From assembly GCA_027024225.1 (NCBI GenBank), contig JALVSR010000041.1, positions 1-43,681 on the forward strand: 43,681 nt of DNA, given 5' to 3'. Origin of the DNA: Hyphomicrobiales bacterium. GTDB lineage: Bacteria > Pseudomonadota > Alphaproteobacteria > Rhizobiales > Aestuariivirgaceae. Position 1 is the first letter of the stretch, and every line of letters begins with the position of its first letter. This document shows positions 43,079-43,681 of this stretch, piece by piece. The translations under genes were made by a program, and so were the position numbers. The notes under the pieces were generated by a model. That model was not told where the DNA came from and searched no databases. It worked only from the letters and a program-made list of their open reading frames with translations.

Positions 43079-43618
43079 TCAGCTTTCCTCTTCTTCCGGT
43101 TCATCGGGCAGCTCGTGCGCCACGCCCTTGTGGCAATCGATGCAGGTCTTGCCTTCCTCGCGCGCGCGCTGGTGCTTCTTGCGCGCCACGCGGTCCTGCT
43201 CGTCAAAGGCCATGGCATCCCACGAATGGCAGTTGCGGCATTCGCGCGAATCGGTGGCCTTCATCTTGGCCCACACACGGTTGGCCATCTTCCAGCGATA
43301 GGCCTCGAACTTTTCCTTGGTGCTGATGGTGCCGAGAATTTCGTGCCACACGTCCTTCGCGGCCATGACCTTGGCCAGCATCTTGGGGAAGAACTGCTTG
43401 GGCACATGACAGCTCGCGCAGCCGATGCGCACGCCGGCATGGTTCAGAAAGTGCTCGCTTTCCTGCCACTCCTCCAGGTTCCAGCGCATGGAATGGCAGG
43501 AGGTGCAGAATTCGGTCTTGTTGGTATAGCTCAGACCGACGTTGAACAGCCCTGCGAACACGATGCCGCCCGCGAAGATGGCGGCAATGATCCCCGCTTT
43601 GCGGACACCAAAAGGCAA
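43079..43618 (-). CDS. NapC/NirT-family membrane-anchored tetraheme cytochrome c
   Basis: NapC-type cytochromes carry electrons between the quinone pool and periplasmic partners. The 179-residue protein has an N-terminal membrane anchor (about 7-30) and four heme c sites: CTSCH (38-42), CASCH (67-71), CRNCH (127-131) and CIDCH (159-163). Spacing and wording (FCTSCHSMRWNLEEWQESEHF, GVRIGCASCHVPKQFFPKM, RWKMANRVWAKMKATDSRECRNCHSW) match the NapC/NirT domain. The C-terminus is acidic (PDEPEEEES). The start is a TTG at 43618, with GGAGGGGG upstream; no in-frame ATG is available. It opens the run that continues with the ankyrin protein and both fcc pairs. The true physiological partner is inferred from context. 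Confidence 0.93.
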   Translation of the reverse strand: MPFGVRKAGIIAAIFAGGIVFAGLFNVGLSYTNKTEFCTSCHSMRWNLEEWQESEHFLNHAGVRIGCASCHVPKQFFPKMLAKVMAAKDVWHEILGTISTKEKFEAYRWKMANRVWAKMKATDSRECRNCHSWDAMAFDEQDRVARKKHQRAREEGKTCIDCHKGVAHELPDEPEEEES

Positions 43619-43681
43619 ATTGCAATCCCCCTCCTGACTGCGCGAAAGAACTCGCGCTTTTCCTCCCTGTGGTCACTCTGC

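Noticed and set aside
1-43681. CRISPR arrays, insertion sequences and phage genes
   Set aside because: No regularly spaced direct repeats, transposase or integrase motifs, or phage structural proteins were seen. The only tight tandem repeats are the 14-bp duplication and the coding 54-bp repeat.

Overview
This 43.7 kb window is GC-rich chromosomal DNA, most likely from a sulfur-oxidising alphaproteobacterium. The purL-purQ-purS-purC block next to a divergent DUF1476 gene (the inhibitory zeta subunit of the F1Fo-ATP synthase) is an alphaproteobacterial arrangement. The right end carries two flavocytochrome c sulfide dehydrogenase gene pairs beside a NapC/NirT-type tetraheme cytochrome. I see no transposase, integrase, phage gene or CRISPR array. 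The assignment rests on gene content recognised by eye, not on a phylogeny.

Layout. (1) 1-5.2 kb: purine biosynthesis genes on the minus strand (purL cut by the window edge), the DUF1476 gene, a secreted L,D-transpeptidase with a very basic tail, a small membrane protein and tRNA-Asn(GUU) with a clear promoter. (2) 5.6-14.4 kb: the first part of a type II secretion system (T2SS). gspL-gspM-gspC, a minimal prepilin peptidase and gspG lie on the minus strand; gspE-F-H-I-J diverge on the plus strand. A small secreted protein lies just downstream of gspG. (3) 14.4-33.3 kb: a surface-glycan cluster holding three sulfotransferase domains (two in fusion proteins), four glycosyltransferases plus one glycosyltransferase domain in a fusion, a stand-alone methyltransferase and one in a fusion, the dTDP-L-rhamnose genes rfbA-D, an ABC-2 glycan exporter (wzm/wzt) and an APS kinase (cysC). 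A secreted trypsin-like protease and an AT-rich non-coding stretch lie inside it. (4) 33.6-37.1 kb: gspK and gspD, completing the T2SS. (5) 37.1-37.7 kb: a gap between converging operons with three strong hairpins, one of them a compound 83-nt structure. (6) 37.7-43.6 kb: a minus-strand operon running NapC-like cytochrome, periplasmic ankyrin protein, fccA, fccB, fccA, fccB.

How the genes fit together. The T2SS is complete for C, D, E, F, G, H, I, J, K, L, M and a prepilin peptidase, but the sulfated-glycan cluster separates gspJ from gspK. The secreted protease is a plausible T2SS substrate. Its N-terminal region shares a YWTPERMR.AKP motif with the small exported protein encoded next to gspG, which suggests a propeptide-like or inhibitor role. 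In the glycan cluster the APS kinase would make PAPS for the sulfotransferases, RfbA-D would make dTDP-rhamnose, the glycosyltransferases would build the chain and Wzm/Wzt would export it: a dedicated pathway for a sulfated, probably methylated, rhamnose-containing polysaccharide. At the right end, sulfide would be oxidised in the periplasm by the two flavocytochromes, with the tetraheme cytochrome a possible link to the quinone pool.

The most novel candidates are the motif-sharing protein pair tied to the T2SS, the sulfotransferase fusion proteins with their own PAPS-supply gene, and the NapC-ankyrin-double flavocytochrome operon.
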